A stretch of DNA of 32,559 bases from Deltaproteobacteria bacterium (GTDB taxonomy: Bacteria > Desulfobacterota > Syntrophia > Syntrophales > UBA6807): the NCBI GenBank assembly GCA_016935565.1, contig JAFGQS010000006.1, positions 1 to 32,559 of the forward strand, read 5' to 3'. Positions 7,855-15,457 of this stretch are shown one piece after another. Each line of letters begins with the position of its first letter. Positions within the stretch are counted from its first letter, which is position 1. The position numbers and the translations under genes were made by a program. The notes under the pieces are model-generated. The model was not told the origin of the DNA and made no database searches. It saw only the letters and a program-made list of their open reading frames with translations.

Positions 7855-8097
7855 TTAACGGGGAGACGCTGCAAGCTCGCGCTCTGCCCTCTTAAATGCA
7901 GCTCCGGTCCGCATGTCATGTTTATAAATATATTCCCAGGCACGACCGATCAGAGATAGATCTCTTTCCGAAAACTCATTGAAATATAAAGAACGTCTCT
8001 TGATCTTCTTCGGATTTACGCATCCGGCTCTGACAGAATACGTAAGTCTGTCGCGGCTAAGACCTTCAATATTTTCAATAATTTCCCCTGCAGTCAT
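7855..8097 (-). CDS. Small MerR-like winged-helix protein
   Basis: This 80-residue protein resembles the DNA-binding domain of MerR-type regulators. A helix-turn-helix start (GLSRDRLTYSVRAGCVNPKKIKR) is followed by a wing and a YFNEFSERDLSLIGRAWEYI stretch like the MerR 'Y-F/S-DL-LI' segment. There is no effector or dimerisation domain, so it is likely a stand-alone DNA-binding protein. The ATG is preceded by AAGGA with 5-nt spacing. It lies upstream of, and in the same direction as, the zinc-ribbon membrane protein (about 190 bp gap). Its target is unknown; autoregulation or control of the divergent 8490 gene is a guess. Confidence 0.65.
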   Translation of the reverse strand: MTAGEIIENIEGLSRDRLTYSVRAGCVNPKKIKRRSLYFNEFSERDLSLIGRAWEYIYKHDMRTGAAFKRAERELAASPR

Positions 8098-8489
8098 AAG
8101 AATCCTTTGATGGATTTTCTATCGTAGTGAGTTTCTCGTTTATACATTGTACTTGTCTCATTATATAACGCATGGCACATTGAAAATGTAATGATTCTGA
8201 GAAGCTTAGCATCATAATACTATGGTGACTCGATGAAGGACCGCTCCGCAAATATTTTTTTTAAGTTTGACGTGACGAGATGTATAGTATCTTTGAGACG
8301 ATCCGTTAACTTGACATAACTATACAATAGAATAGGTTCCCTGTCACAAACCTCCTAATTTTCAATGGACGATATGTTGACTTTTTGATATCCTGAGACA
8401 AAGTTCAGACCTTTCAACGGAATGTAAATCGTTCTGTACCGATTTATATATACCATTAATTTCTTGTACTTTTTTCACAATAGCACAAA
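8098..8489. other. Divergent intergenic region with an inverted repeat; no gene seen
   Basis: This 392-bp gap separates the MerR-like gene (minus) from the QueG-like gene (plus). A perfect 7-bp inverted repeat, TAAATCG (8426-8432) and CGATTTA (8441-8447), lies about 45 bp before the 8490 start and could be an operator or an mRNA hairpin. A TATAAT on the minus strand (8160-8165) could be the -10 of the MerR-like gene but lacks a good -35. No convincing promoter was found for the 8490 gene. Confidence 0.35.
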
Positions 8490-9395
8490 ATGAATCAAGA
8501 GCTGAAAAAAGACATGTGTGCCTTCCTTTATGAACGGGGTGCGGATATTGTCGGCGTTGCATCAACGGAAACCTGGGCTCGGGAAGATATGGTACCCGAG
8601 GCCTATTGGCCTGATTCTCTGTGGACCCCTACGAAATCAGTCATCGTTATAGGACTGCAAATGCCGCTGCCTGTTGTTGAAACAACACCGTCAGTCCAGC
8701 ATAGAGATCTTTATAATGCATGCAACCATTCGCTTGATAGCCTCGCTTTTGACGTATCACGATGGTTGAACCGGCGCGGTTTTGCATCATTACCTCTCAG
8801 TCGCGACGGATATGCAAATATTCATATAGTAAAGAAGAAGCCGGGAGCGGCATTTCCTCATATATTTGCCGCTTATTATGCCGGTCTTGGCTTGATCGGC
8901 ATCAATAACACCATTCTGACACGAGAATACGGTCCTCGCGTTCGATTTGTTTCTGTTTTTACGGAAGCAAAACTTTCGCCGGATTACATGATGAAAGATA
9001 CTTTATGTATTCGTTGCGGTGCATGTTCAGAGCTCTGTCCGGCACATGCGCTGAAAATAAGCAAGCAGGAATTGCGGAACGAGAGTGTAAGCGTTGCCCG
9101 TTACGATAGACAGGCCTGTACTGAATGGGCTCGTTTACTGACACAAAGAGGGTGTTATCCATGCGGAATATGCATCAAGGTATGCCCCGTGGGACGGGAT
9201 CGCACGTTATACGGCCGTGAAAAAGCACTTCCTCACTACCGTAAGGAACTCACATCATTGGTTTTTGATGCAAAAGATCCGGTGCACCGGCAATGGAATC
9301 ATATTCGGAACCATGGCAGCTCACTGTTTGATGAAACGGTAACCCGTAAAGACACCCTGCAATCCGTCTTTAAAAAAATCAGAAACGGAAAATAA
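8490..9395 (+). CDS. QueG-like double [4Fe-4S] protein (epoxyqueuosine reductase-related)
   Basis: This is a soluble 301-residue iron-sulfur protein. Two complete ferredoxin motifs are visible, CIRCGACSELCP (C173/176/179/183) and CYPCGICIKVCP (C222/225/228/232). The central AGLGLIGINNTILTREYGPRVR (about 131-152) matches the conserved core of the QueG family, cobalamin enzymes related to reductive dehalogenases. It differs from true QueG: the region before AGLG lacks the VD-x-x-P-x-x-E segment that carries the catalytic Asp, and there is no C-terminal HEAT-like domain. An oxidoreductase of unknown substrate is more likely than tRNA queuosine synthesis. The ATG has only a weak ribosome binding site. 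The thiol-dioxygenase-like gene follows after 13 bp, probably in one operon. Confidence 0.75.
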   Translation: MNQELKKDMCAFLYERGADIVGVASTETWAREDMVPEAYWPDSLWTPTKSVIVIGLQMPLPVVETTPSVQHRDLYNACNHSLDSLAFDVSRWLNRRGFASLPLSRDGYANIHIVKKKPGAAFPHIFAAYYAGLGLIGINNTILTREYGPRVRFVSVFTEAKLSPDYMMKDTLCIRCGACSELCPAHALKISKQELRNESVSVARYDRQACTEWARLLTQRGCYPCGICIKVCPVGRDRTLYGREKALPHYRKELTSLVFDAKDPVHRQWNHIRNHGSSLFDETVTRKDTLQSVFKKIRNGK

Positions 9396-9408
9396 GGAGG
9401 AGGGTCCA

Positions 9409-10059
9409 ATGACATCCCGGATTCCATCAAAAATACTGTCGTTTTGTAAAGAATGCGCACACAGTCTCTCAAATCTGAGGGAAAACCAAGAGCGAATTGA
9501 ATACACGCAGGAATTGTTACCAAGACTCCTTCGTGATACACCTCTCTTCGGCACAATACTCCGCGATCTCATAGTAAAGAGAGAATATCCCGATCTCAAT
9601 TACCCCACCATGTTCGACAGTGAATTCATGTTATACACAGACCCGGATCGCCTCTTCTCTATGAGAATGTTTATCTGGGAGCCGGGAGCCTATGACCCCA
9701 TTCATGATCATAATTCATGGGGTGTCATCGGACCGGTCACAGGACAACTTGAAGTAATTACCTATCGAAGGGAAGATGACGGTTCCAGGGAAGGATACGC
9801 AGATTTAATCGAGACGGGCAGAAAGATTATCCTTCCCGGTGATACGTATTTCGTCCTTCCTCTCAATACCGGTATTCATAGAACGGGAAATCCGGGTAAC
9901 GAAACGATTATACAGGTCAGTATCTACGGAGAAGCACAAACAACAAGAAATCACATCAACGGATTTGACCTCGAATTGAAGAGCGTTTACCCGATTTATG
10001 CGCCGAAAACGAAAAAACGACTTCTCGCTCAGCAGGCATTAAATTATATTGAAATGTAA
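9409..10059 (+). CDS. Cysteine dioxygenase-like cupin (3-His thiol dioxygenase family)
   Basis: The protein (216 aa) belongs to the cysteine-dioxygenase-type cupins, which use Fe(II) held by three histidines to oxidise a thiol to a sulfinate with O2. The ligands are visible: H99 and H101 in PIHDHNSWGVIGPV, and H157 in TGIHRTGNP; the first cupin motif continues with TGQLEVITY. As in most bacterial members the position of the mammalian cross-linking Cys is a Gly. Substrate (cysteine, 3-mercaptopropionate or another thiol) cannot be told from sequence. A very strong GGAGGAGGG precedes the ATG. It follows the QueG-like gene by 13 bp. An O2-dependent enzyme is notable in a presumed anaerobe and may serve in oxygen defence or sulfur metabolism. 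Confidence 0.75.
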   Translation: MTSRIPSKILSFCKECAHSLSNLRENQERIEYTQELLPRLLRDTPLFGTILRDLIVKREYPDLNYPTMFDSEFMLYTDPDRLFSMRMFIWEPGAYDPIHDHNSWGVIGPVTGQLEVITYRREDDGSREGYADLIETGRKIILPGDTYFVLPLNTGIHRTGNPGNETIIQVSIYGEAQTTRNHINGFDLELKSVYPIYAPKTKKRLLAQQALNYIEM

Positions 10060-10161
10060 GTACAGTGTTATCAGATAAAGTGATTACGCCCTGGCATTGA
10101 AACCGAAACTAACCCTGTATAGCAAGCATCACTTCTAACTTTCATTGATCGTGATGAGACC

Positions 10162-10788
10162 ATGAATATATCAGAAATACGAAACCGCCTGATTGCCCAA
10201 TATTATGACATCCTTGAAAAATGTGTGAGACCGCTTGCACAGAGAGGAGTTTCTCCCAACGTAATCTCTTCGGTATCCCTTATACTGTCGTTTATTGCTG
10301 CTCTATTCTATGCTTTTGGTATGATTTTTATGGGAGGTATAACTCTCCTGCTGTCAGGATTCACGGATACCGTTGATGGATCAGTTGCACGAATAACGGG
10401 ACAATCTACGAACTATGGGGCATTGCTTGACTCAACGCTGGATCGCTATGCCGAATTTTTTATTTTTTTCGGTCTTATAATCTATTTCGGTAACGGATGG
10501 ATGGTAGCTGTCGTTCTTCTTGCATTGATGGGATCAATAATGGTCAGCTATATCAAGGCTCGTGCCGAGTCATTGGGACAAACACGACTTGTCGGTATGA
10601 TGCAGAGACCGGAACGATTAGTACTACTCAGCCTCGGGTCACTCCTGAACACACCCGTGGGAAGACGCTATCCCGAGTGTCCCGATTGTGTTCTTGCCGT
10701 TACACTGATTCTCCTTGCCGTTTTGTCAAATATAACGGCTCTTCAGCGACTCATTTCCGGGAAGAAAGACCTGAAACAGTCCGAATAA
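10162..10788 (+). CDS. CDP-alcohol phosphatidyltransferase family membrane enzyme
   Basis: The enzyme transfers a phosphatidyl group from CDP-diacylglycerol to an alcohol acceptor (or the reverse exchange) at the inner membrane. The family signature is complete: D69-x2-D72-G73-x2-A76-R77-x8-G86-x3-D90-x3-D94. About five or six membrane helices surround it in a 208-residue protein. The acceptor (glycerol-3-phosphate, inositol phosphate, serine or other) is not evident. The start ATG has a weak GATGAG upstream. It is about 100 bp behind the thiol-dioxygenase-like gene, same strand, and only 4 bp from the end of the convergent EamA transporter, with no terminator between. Confidence 0.85.
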   Translation: MNISEIRNRLIAQYYDILEKCVRPLAQRGVSPNVISSVSLILSFIAALFYAFGMIFMGGITLLLSGFTDTVDGSVARITGQSTNYGALLDSTLDRYAEFFIFFGLIIYFGNGWMVAVVLLALMGSIMVSYIKARAESLGQTRLVGMMQRPERLVLLSLGSLLNTPVGRRYPECPDCVLAVTLILLAVLSNITALQRLISGKKDLKQSE

Positions 10789-10792
10789 CCCA

Positions 10793-11656
10793 TCAGCCGA
10801 ACCACCCTATCAAGAAAACGCCGAGAATCATAATTACGGCACCGGTCAGTCTCTCACGTATCTTTTCTTCCTTAAACCACCAGGCACCATACAGAACACC
10901 GAACAGAAAACTGGTTCGTTTGAGAGATAACATATACGCTGCCTGAACTTGTGAGATTGCCAGCATGTGACTGAAGATCATTAATGATACTGTTGCTCCG
11001 AGGATCAGACCATGGAACGGCATTCTAATTAAATTGCTCGGATTCACTCCTGGTATGATCGGAAGAAAAGAAGCCATCAGAAACGTAAAAACGACAAAAT
11101 AAACAACGGCGAAAACATACGGATTGGAATGAATAATACCGAGCTTACCCACTGTTGCAGTTATCGAATAAATGAACGAAACCAGAAGCATGAGCCTGGA
11201 ACCTGGTTCTTTGAAAACAGCCTTAAACGGTTCTAATATCCCTGTCTGTATATGAGAGAAATTCAAAAAATATGATCCTGTAACAATTAAAACAATGCCT
11301 GAAAAGCCGGCAAAATTAATAGTCTCTCCCAGCAAAAGCCGACCGGCCACAATGACAAAGATAGGAGTAAAAGCGAGAAATGGAAGTGACACAGAAAGGG
11401 GAGACACCTTAATGGCCTTCATATAACAATAAAATGCCAGGGCCTCTAACGGTAATCCGCATGCAAGGCAGATATAAAAAACCATATCCGGTTTTGTCCA
11501 CGGAATACAAAACAGTGCCCCCAGAAGCCATGGCAAGGCGTAGGTGAGCCTGATAAGGCCCATTTCATAAACCGATAAATGACTGAAAAACTTTTTGGTC
11601 AAGGCATCTGACGTCGCCAGACTAACCGCCGCAAGCAATGAAAGAAGAAACCACAT
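10793..11656 (-). CDS. EamA/DMT-family transporter
   Basis: This is an inner-membrane permease of the drug/metabolite transporter superfamily, about 287 residues, with two EamA repeats of roughly five helices each. The first runs from MWFLLSLLAAVSLATSDALTKK to about residue 130 and the second begins near SRLMLLVSFIYSITATVGK. The end of repeat two (FLFGVLYGAWWFKEE...AVIMILGVFLIGWFG) is typical. I start it at ATG 11656, preceded by AAAGGGGA about 10 nt upstream, which places the first helix at the N-terminus; a longer frame to 11707 adds 17 unlikely residues. Substrate unknown. It is convergent with the phosphatidyltransferase gene and divergent from the spermidine-synthesis fusion gene. Confidence 0.85.
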   Translation of the reverse strand: MWFLLSLLAAVSLATSDALTKKFFSHLSVYEMGLIRLTYALPWLLGALFCIPWTKPDMVFYICLACGLPLEALAFYCYMKAIKVSPLSVSLPFLAFTPIFVIVAGRLLLGETINFAGFSGIVLIVTGSYFLNFSHIQTGILEPFKAVFKEPGSRLMLLVSFIYSITATVGKLGIIHSNPYVFAVVYFVVFTFLMASFLPIIPGVNPSNLIRMPFHGLILGATVSLMIFSHMLAISQVQAAYMLSLKRTSFLFGVLYGAWWFKEEKIRERLTGAVIMILGVFLIGWFG

Positions 11657-11763
11657 TATGAAATATTCCCCTTTCTGAACACTATATGACTCTTGAATCA
11701 CCGGCAATCTGTTTCGCTGGTATGAAAAAGTAGATATAATATCAATAAAATTCCGTATAACCC

Positions 11764-11792
11764 TTGACAGACGTCGATCTTTTTTCTATAAG
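11764..11792 (+). promoter_or_regulatory. Strong sigma-70-type promoter for the speD-speE fusion gene
   Basis: TTGACA (11764-11769), a 17-bp spacer and TATAAG (11787-11792) make a near-consensus promoter. Initiation near 11799 gives a leader of about 119 nt before the ATG at 11918. Confidence 0.75.
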
Positions 11793-11818
11793 ATCTATCT
11801 TTAGTATCGCAAGTGTAT

Positions 11819-11910
11819 GTACCAATTATTGCCTCCCGCTATAACGTAATATTGACAGCGGACATCTGGTACTATCCATCCTCATAAGCAAGAAATATCA
11901 AAGGAGGTGA
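11819..11910 (+). promoter_or_regulatory. Structured leader of the speD-speE gene with a possible SD-sequestering switch
   Basis: Two nested stems can form: GTACCA (11819-11824) with TGGTAC (11867-11872), and inside it CCGCT (11836-11840) with AGCGG (11857-11861). Alternatively TTGCCTCC (11829-11836) can pair over 8 positions, two of them G-U, with GGAGGTGA (11903-11910), which is the Shine-Dalgarno sequence. The two folds compete for C11836 and the stretch around it. This layout is what a translational riboswitch or protein-responsive leader would show; the ligand is unknown. Confidence 0.4.
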
Positions 11911-11917
11911 TTGTGCC

Positions 11918-12991
11918 ATGAAGCCAGTCGGAATGCAAATCGTAGCAGAGTTTCACAGTTGCACCAAAGATATTCTCAATGATTTACCGGCAATTGAAAA
12001 GATCCTCAAAGACGGAATTGACGAGTGCGGTTTTTCGCTGGTGGGTATAAACAGCCACCGATATGACCCGATCGGCGTTACATCCATTGCGGTTATCAGC
12101 GAATCTCATGTAGCCATCCACACATACCCCGAGGCACATCACGCCTCTATCGATATTTTTACCTGCTCTCAAGAAAGGGAATCAACGAATAATCTCCTTG
12201 AATACTTTAAGGAAAAACTCAATCCTACAACAACGAGAACCGCTGAAATTATACGGGGGAACCCCATCGAAATAACTGAAACAAACTGGATAACCGATGT
12301 TTCTGACACAATCGGTTTTGATATCCGTTACCATTTCAAGACGAAATTACTCAGCACCATGTCACAGTATCAACAGATTGATATTATTGACAATGAAATC
12401 TTCGGAAAGATGTTGTTTTTAAACAGTGATCTTCAGATAACAGAATATGATGCCCATCTGTACAACGAAAGTCTGGTATCACCGCTCACGAAAGTTCCGA
12501 CTTCCCTGAAACATATAGCCATTCTCGGTGGAGGAGATGGTGGCGTTCTGAACGAAATCCTGAAACACAATCCCGATTCGGTAGTACTCATAGATATTGA
12601 TAAAGACGTTATCGAAGCATCGAAAATGCACCTGCAATGCATTTGCCGGAATGCCTTCGACGATCACCGTGTTGAAATCATAAACGACGACGTCAACAAT
12701 TTTTTAAATACCGACCGCCGTTTCGATGCAGTCATTTATGATCTGACCATGCATCCTGAAACGTTTATCAATATGGACAGAGAAGAGTATTTGGAAGATC
12801 TCTTCTCGAAAATTAAGACCTGCCTCAATCCCGGAGGTATGGTAACGGCACAGTGCTGTTCCGAATACGATAAAGACACTCTTATAATGTCGGAAAGAAT
12901 ATTGAACAAATTCTTCCGGAACGTTAGATTTCAAACTACAAATATCCCTTCATTCTGTACATCGTGGATATTCGCTTCAGCTCAAAAGTGA
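11918..12991 (+). CDS. Fused S-adenosylmethionine decarboxylase-spermidine synthase (SpeD-SpeE)
   Basis: One 357-residue protein joins two consecutive steps of spermidine synthesis. Residues 1-115 are a class-1b AdoMet decarboxylase, which cleaves itself to form a pyruvoyl cofactor. Ser63 in SESHVAIHTYPE is the cleavage serine, with His68 and Cys83 at the same numbers as the catalytic residues of the Thermotoga enzyme. Residues about 130-357 are a spermidine synthase: SQYQQIDIID, the AdoMet-type site GGGDGG (204-209), D226/D228, and the family-like end IPSFCTSWIFAS. The usual DxxDP catalytic motif reads D275-LTMHP here, so the second Asp is absent. An almost perfect AAAGGAGGTGA precedes the ATG, behind a strong promoter and a foldable leader. 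Self-processing would release the decarboxylase beta chain and leave the alpha chain fused to the synthase. Confidence 0.88.
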   Translation: MKPVGMQIVAEFHSCTKDILNDLPAIEKILKDGIDECGFSLVGINSHRYDPIGVTSIAVISESHVAIHTYPEAHHASIDIFTCSQERESTNNLLEYFKEKLNPTTTRTAEIIRGNPIEITETNWITDVSDTIGFDIRYHFKTKLLSTMSQYQQIDIIDNEIFGKMLFLNSDLQITEYDAHLYNESLVSPLTKVPTSLKHIAILGGGDGGVLNEILKHNPDSVVLIDIDKDVIEASKMHLQCICRNAFDDHRVEIINDDVNNFLNTDRRFDAVIYDLTMHPETFINMDREEYLEDLFSKIKTCLNPGGMVTAQCCSEYDKDTLIMSERILNKFFRNVRFQTTNIPSFCTSWIFASAQK

Positions 12992-13077
12992 TCTTCCCCA
13001 CGTTGTTTCTGATAGAAAGGCATGCCGTAGTATGTGGTTGTCTGTGAAGTCCGCCCCTCTCCGTTACCAAATGGAAC

Positions 13078-13111
13078 AAAAAAGGCTGATAGTCAGAAAT
13101 TACTATCAGCC
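13078..13111 (-). terminator. Intrinsic terminator (probably bidirectional)
   Basis: A perfect 10-bp stem, GGCTGATAGT (13084-13093) and ACTATCAGCC (13102-13111), has an 8-nt loop. On the minus strand it is followed by six T (13083-13078), ending the 13176-13757 gene. On the plus strand a weaker T-rich stretch follows, so it may also end the speD-speE transcript. Confidence 0.85.
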
Positions 13112-13175
13112 ATCGTTTACCCCTTTTTAGCAGCTACCGACTGCACATACAGAGTTGCTTGTACCGGCCCTTCGT

Positions 13176-13757
13176 CTATTTCTTGTATTCCAGTTTTATA
13201 TCACCCAGTTCTACCAGTGCATTGTGCTCCACTTTTCCGTAATAATTGATAACAGCCTTTATGGGACCGGATATTCTTCCCTTGGCTTTGATTTCATATT
13301 CATGCAATGGAGCATACGCCTCAATGCCCTTGCCTTCCGGACGCACTGTTTCTTCAGGTTCATATCCCTGATTCATCTGCAACCCCTCGGGCAAATTTCC
13401 AAACAGTTCCTTCAACTGTTCTCCAAATTCTCGTGCAAATGCTTTATAAGTAAAATCGAAATGGGCATCGACAATTTCTTTTTCCGACACAAGCTTTATT
13501 TTGAGTTCATTACGTCGCCTGCTCACCGCATCCTTCAGCAAATTATGAATACCTGCACCCACAATTAAATGAACCTGGCTACCCTTAACACCTATCAATC
13601 TCATGAGCTGACCGAATTTACTCTCGTTTTCAACATGATGCTCCTCTTCGAATATTGCCTCACCTTGAATGCCGCTCCCCTCAAGATACCCCAGGACAAA
13701 ACCCTTGATGAGATCGAACGATCCCTCAACAATCACTTCATAATATAACTTCATCAT
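13176..13757 (-). CDS. Conserved-looking protein of unknown function
   Basis: This 193-residue soluble protein is one I cannot assign to a named domain. It begins MMKLYYEVIVEGSFDLIKGF, is mixed alpha/beta and rather acidic, has no signal peptide or membrane segment, and contains only hydrophobic/charged motifs such as GIEAYAPLHEYEIKAKGRISGP near the end. No cysteine or obvious catalytic motif is seen. The gene looks real: GGGGAG lies 8 nt before the first of two adjacent ATGs, codon use matches neighbours, and a strong terminator follows. It lies upstream of no close partner; the antiporter gene upstream ends 101 bp before it. Confidence 0.75.
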   Translation of the reverse strand: MMKLYYEVIVEGSFDLIKGFVLGYLEGSGIQGEAIFEEEHHVENESKFGQLMRLIGVKGSQVHLIVGAGIHNLLKDAVSRRRNELKIKLVSEKEIVDAHFDFTYKAFAREFGEQLKELFGNLPEGLQMNQGYEPEETVRPEGKGIEAYAPLHEYEIKAKGRISGPIKAVINYYGKVEHNALVELGDIKLEYKK

Positions 13758-13858
13758 ATCTCGAACTCCCCTTTTAACCGTTTTGTGTTCATTCTTGTTC
13801 TGTTAATACAAACATATCACATCTATTACATTACCCTGTATTGTTTTACATTATACCC

Positions 13859-15340
13859 TTAAAAGAACACAAAAGTTACAACAATAAATATGGGAATAAG
13901 AATCGGAATTGAGAATTTAAACATATAACCGAAGAAGCTCGGCATATTAATACCGGCTTCTTCTGCAATTGATTTCACCATGAAGTTCGGCGCGTTGCCG
14001 ATATACGTATTGGCACCCATGAAAACGGAGCCAGCAGAAATCGCCGTCAGATAACTGATAAAGACGGGATTGGCCGTAGCGGTTCCCGCCGCCAAGGCTG
14101 CCGGTACTCCAGCCTCAGACATCCCTAATTTCCCGAGAGCAAGATTAAAGAATGTCAGATATGTCGGAGCATTATCAAGAAAGGACGACAGCCCTCCGGC
14201 TACCCAGAAATAATGAAACGGCTCTTTGACGACCTCAATGAGCCCGGACATGGCACCATGCATTCCGGCCTTTAATATGGCAAGGCAGGGAATGATAGTC
14301 ATGAATATGCCGGCAAAAAGCTTGGCAACTTCCATGATAGGGAACCAGCTGAATTCATTTTCCTCGCGAAGCTTTTTCGGTGTCAAAAACAGCGAAAGTA
14401 CTCCCATGATGATGATTCCGATATCGCGAAATGTATTTTGCCATTCCATGTGAACACCAACGGCACTATAGTGTCCTGCCTTCAAGTAGCCACTCATAAG
14501 AACGAGACCTATGATACCACCAAGAAAAATAAAATTAAATATACCCTGGATCCTGATCGGTTCTTTCTCAAGCGGACCGATCTTCTTTAACTCATCCTTC
14601 TCTTTTCTGTAATAAAATGTATCGACAACAAAAAACAGGGAGAGGAGTATCACTGCCGTCAGCATCATGTGTGGCAATATACCCTTTGTAACCCAGAAGA
14701 AGGGAACATTGTGAAGAAATCCCAGAAAAAGTGGCGGGTCACCAAGGGGCGTGAGAGAACCACCTACGTTTGCAACCAGAAATATAAAAAAACAAATAAC
14801 GTGAACTTTTTTTATACGATTTTTGTTCGCCCGTAAGACCGGCCGAATCATGACCATTGCAGCTCCCGTTGTTCCCACCCACGACGCCAGAATCGTTCCG
14901 ATAAGAAGCATTATCGTGTTAACAATCGGCGTACCTTTTATTGAACCGCCAACGACGATTCCACCGGCTACGGTAAAGAGACCCCACAGAAGAATGATAA
15001 ACGGGATATAGTCGATTAAATATATGTGAAGGATCTCATATACTGCCGTACCATGGTACACATAAACGAATGGCACGGCAAATAGTACTGCCCAGAATGC
15101 CGATACCTTTCCGAAGTGATTGTGCCAGAAATGCGGAACGAGCAGAGGGCACAATGCTATTGATAATAAAATTCCTACAAAGGGGATTACCGTCCAGACG
15201 GGTAATACCCGTCCTATATCGACTCCGTGGTGTGCACCTGCCGTTTCTGTTGAACATATCGCTACATCAGGTATCAGTATAAGCACAGCCCACATTGCAC
15301 ATATGAAAATACTCGTCAAGAGTCCTTTCGATCGCACCAT
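13859..15340 (-). CDS. NhaD/ArsB-type (ion transporter superfamily) putative Na+/H+ antiporter
   Basis: This is a polytopic inner-membrane permease of 493 residues with about 12 hydrophobic segments. The segments NVGGSLTPLGDPPLFLGFL (about 191-209) and FLDNAPTYLTFFNLALG are the two hairpin-like motifs typical of the ArsB/NhaD superfamily. Sodium:proton exchange is the usual annotation for close relatives, but substrate is not provable from sequence. The N-terminus carries an extra hydrophobic segment that may be a signal or first helix. AGGAG lies 9 nt before the ATG. Only about 30 nt separate its start from the T-run of the atp operon terminator. It is therefore probably expressed by read-through from the ATP synthase operon or from a weak promoter overlapping that hairpin. 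Confidence 0.78.
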   Translation of the reverse strand: MVRSKGLLTSIFICAMWAVLILIPDVAICSTETAGAHHGVDIGRVLPVWTVIPFVGILLSIALCPLLVPHFWHNHFGKVSAFWAVLFAVPFVYVYHGTAVYEILHIYLIDYIPFIILLWGLFTVAGGIVVGGSIKGTPIVNTIMLLIGTILASWVGTTGAAMVMIRPVLRANKNRIKKVHVICFFIFLVANVGGSLTPLGDPPLFLGFLHNVPFFWVTKGILPHMMLTAVILLSLFFVVDTFYYRKEKDELKKIGPLEKEPIRIQGIFNFIFLGGIIGLVLMSGYLKAGHYSAVGVHMEWQNTFRDIGIIIMGVLSLFLTPKKLREENEFSWFPIMEVAKLFAGIFMTIIPCLAILKAGMHGAMSGLIEVVKEPFHYFWVAGGLSSFLDNAPTYLTFFNLALGKLGMSEAGVPAALAAGTATANPVFISYLTAISAGSVFMGANTYIGNAPNFMVKSIAEEAGINMPSFFGYMFKFSIPILIPIFIVVTFVFF

Positions 15341-15370
15341 GACTATATACTCCTACTTTTAAACATCTAT

Positions 15371-15407
15371 AAAAAACAAGCCAGGAAAGCTGAACCTCCC
15401 TGGCTTG
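15371..15407 (-). terminator. Intrinsic terminator after atpC
   Basis: CAAGCCAGG (15377-15385) and CCTGGCTTG (15399-15407) form a perfect 9-bp stem, followed on the minus strand by six T (15376-15371). A second small hairpin (TGATTT/AAATCA, 15415-15430) precedes it. It lies between atpC and the antiporter gene. Confidence 0.85.
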
Positions 15408-15457
15408 AATCCCTTGATTTTTTCAAATCAGAGCTTTTCTTTCCTGAGGATTATCTA

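Noticed and set aside
8362-8565. 67-codon minus-strand ORF overlapping the start of the QueG-like gene
   Set aside because: It overlaps a clear Fe-S gene in antisense, has no family features and no good ribosome binding site.
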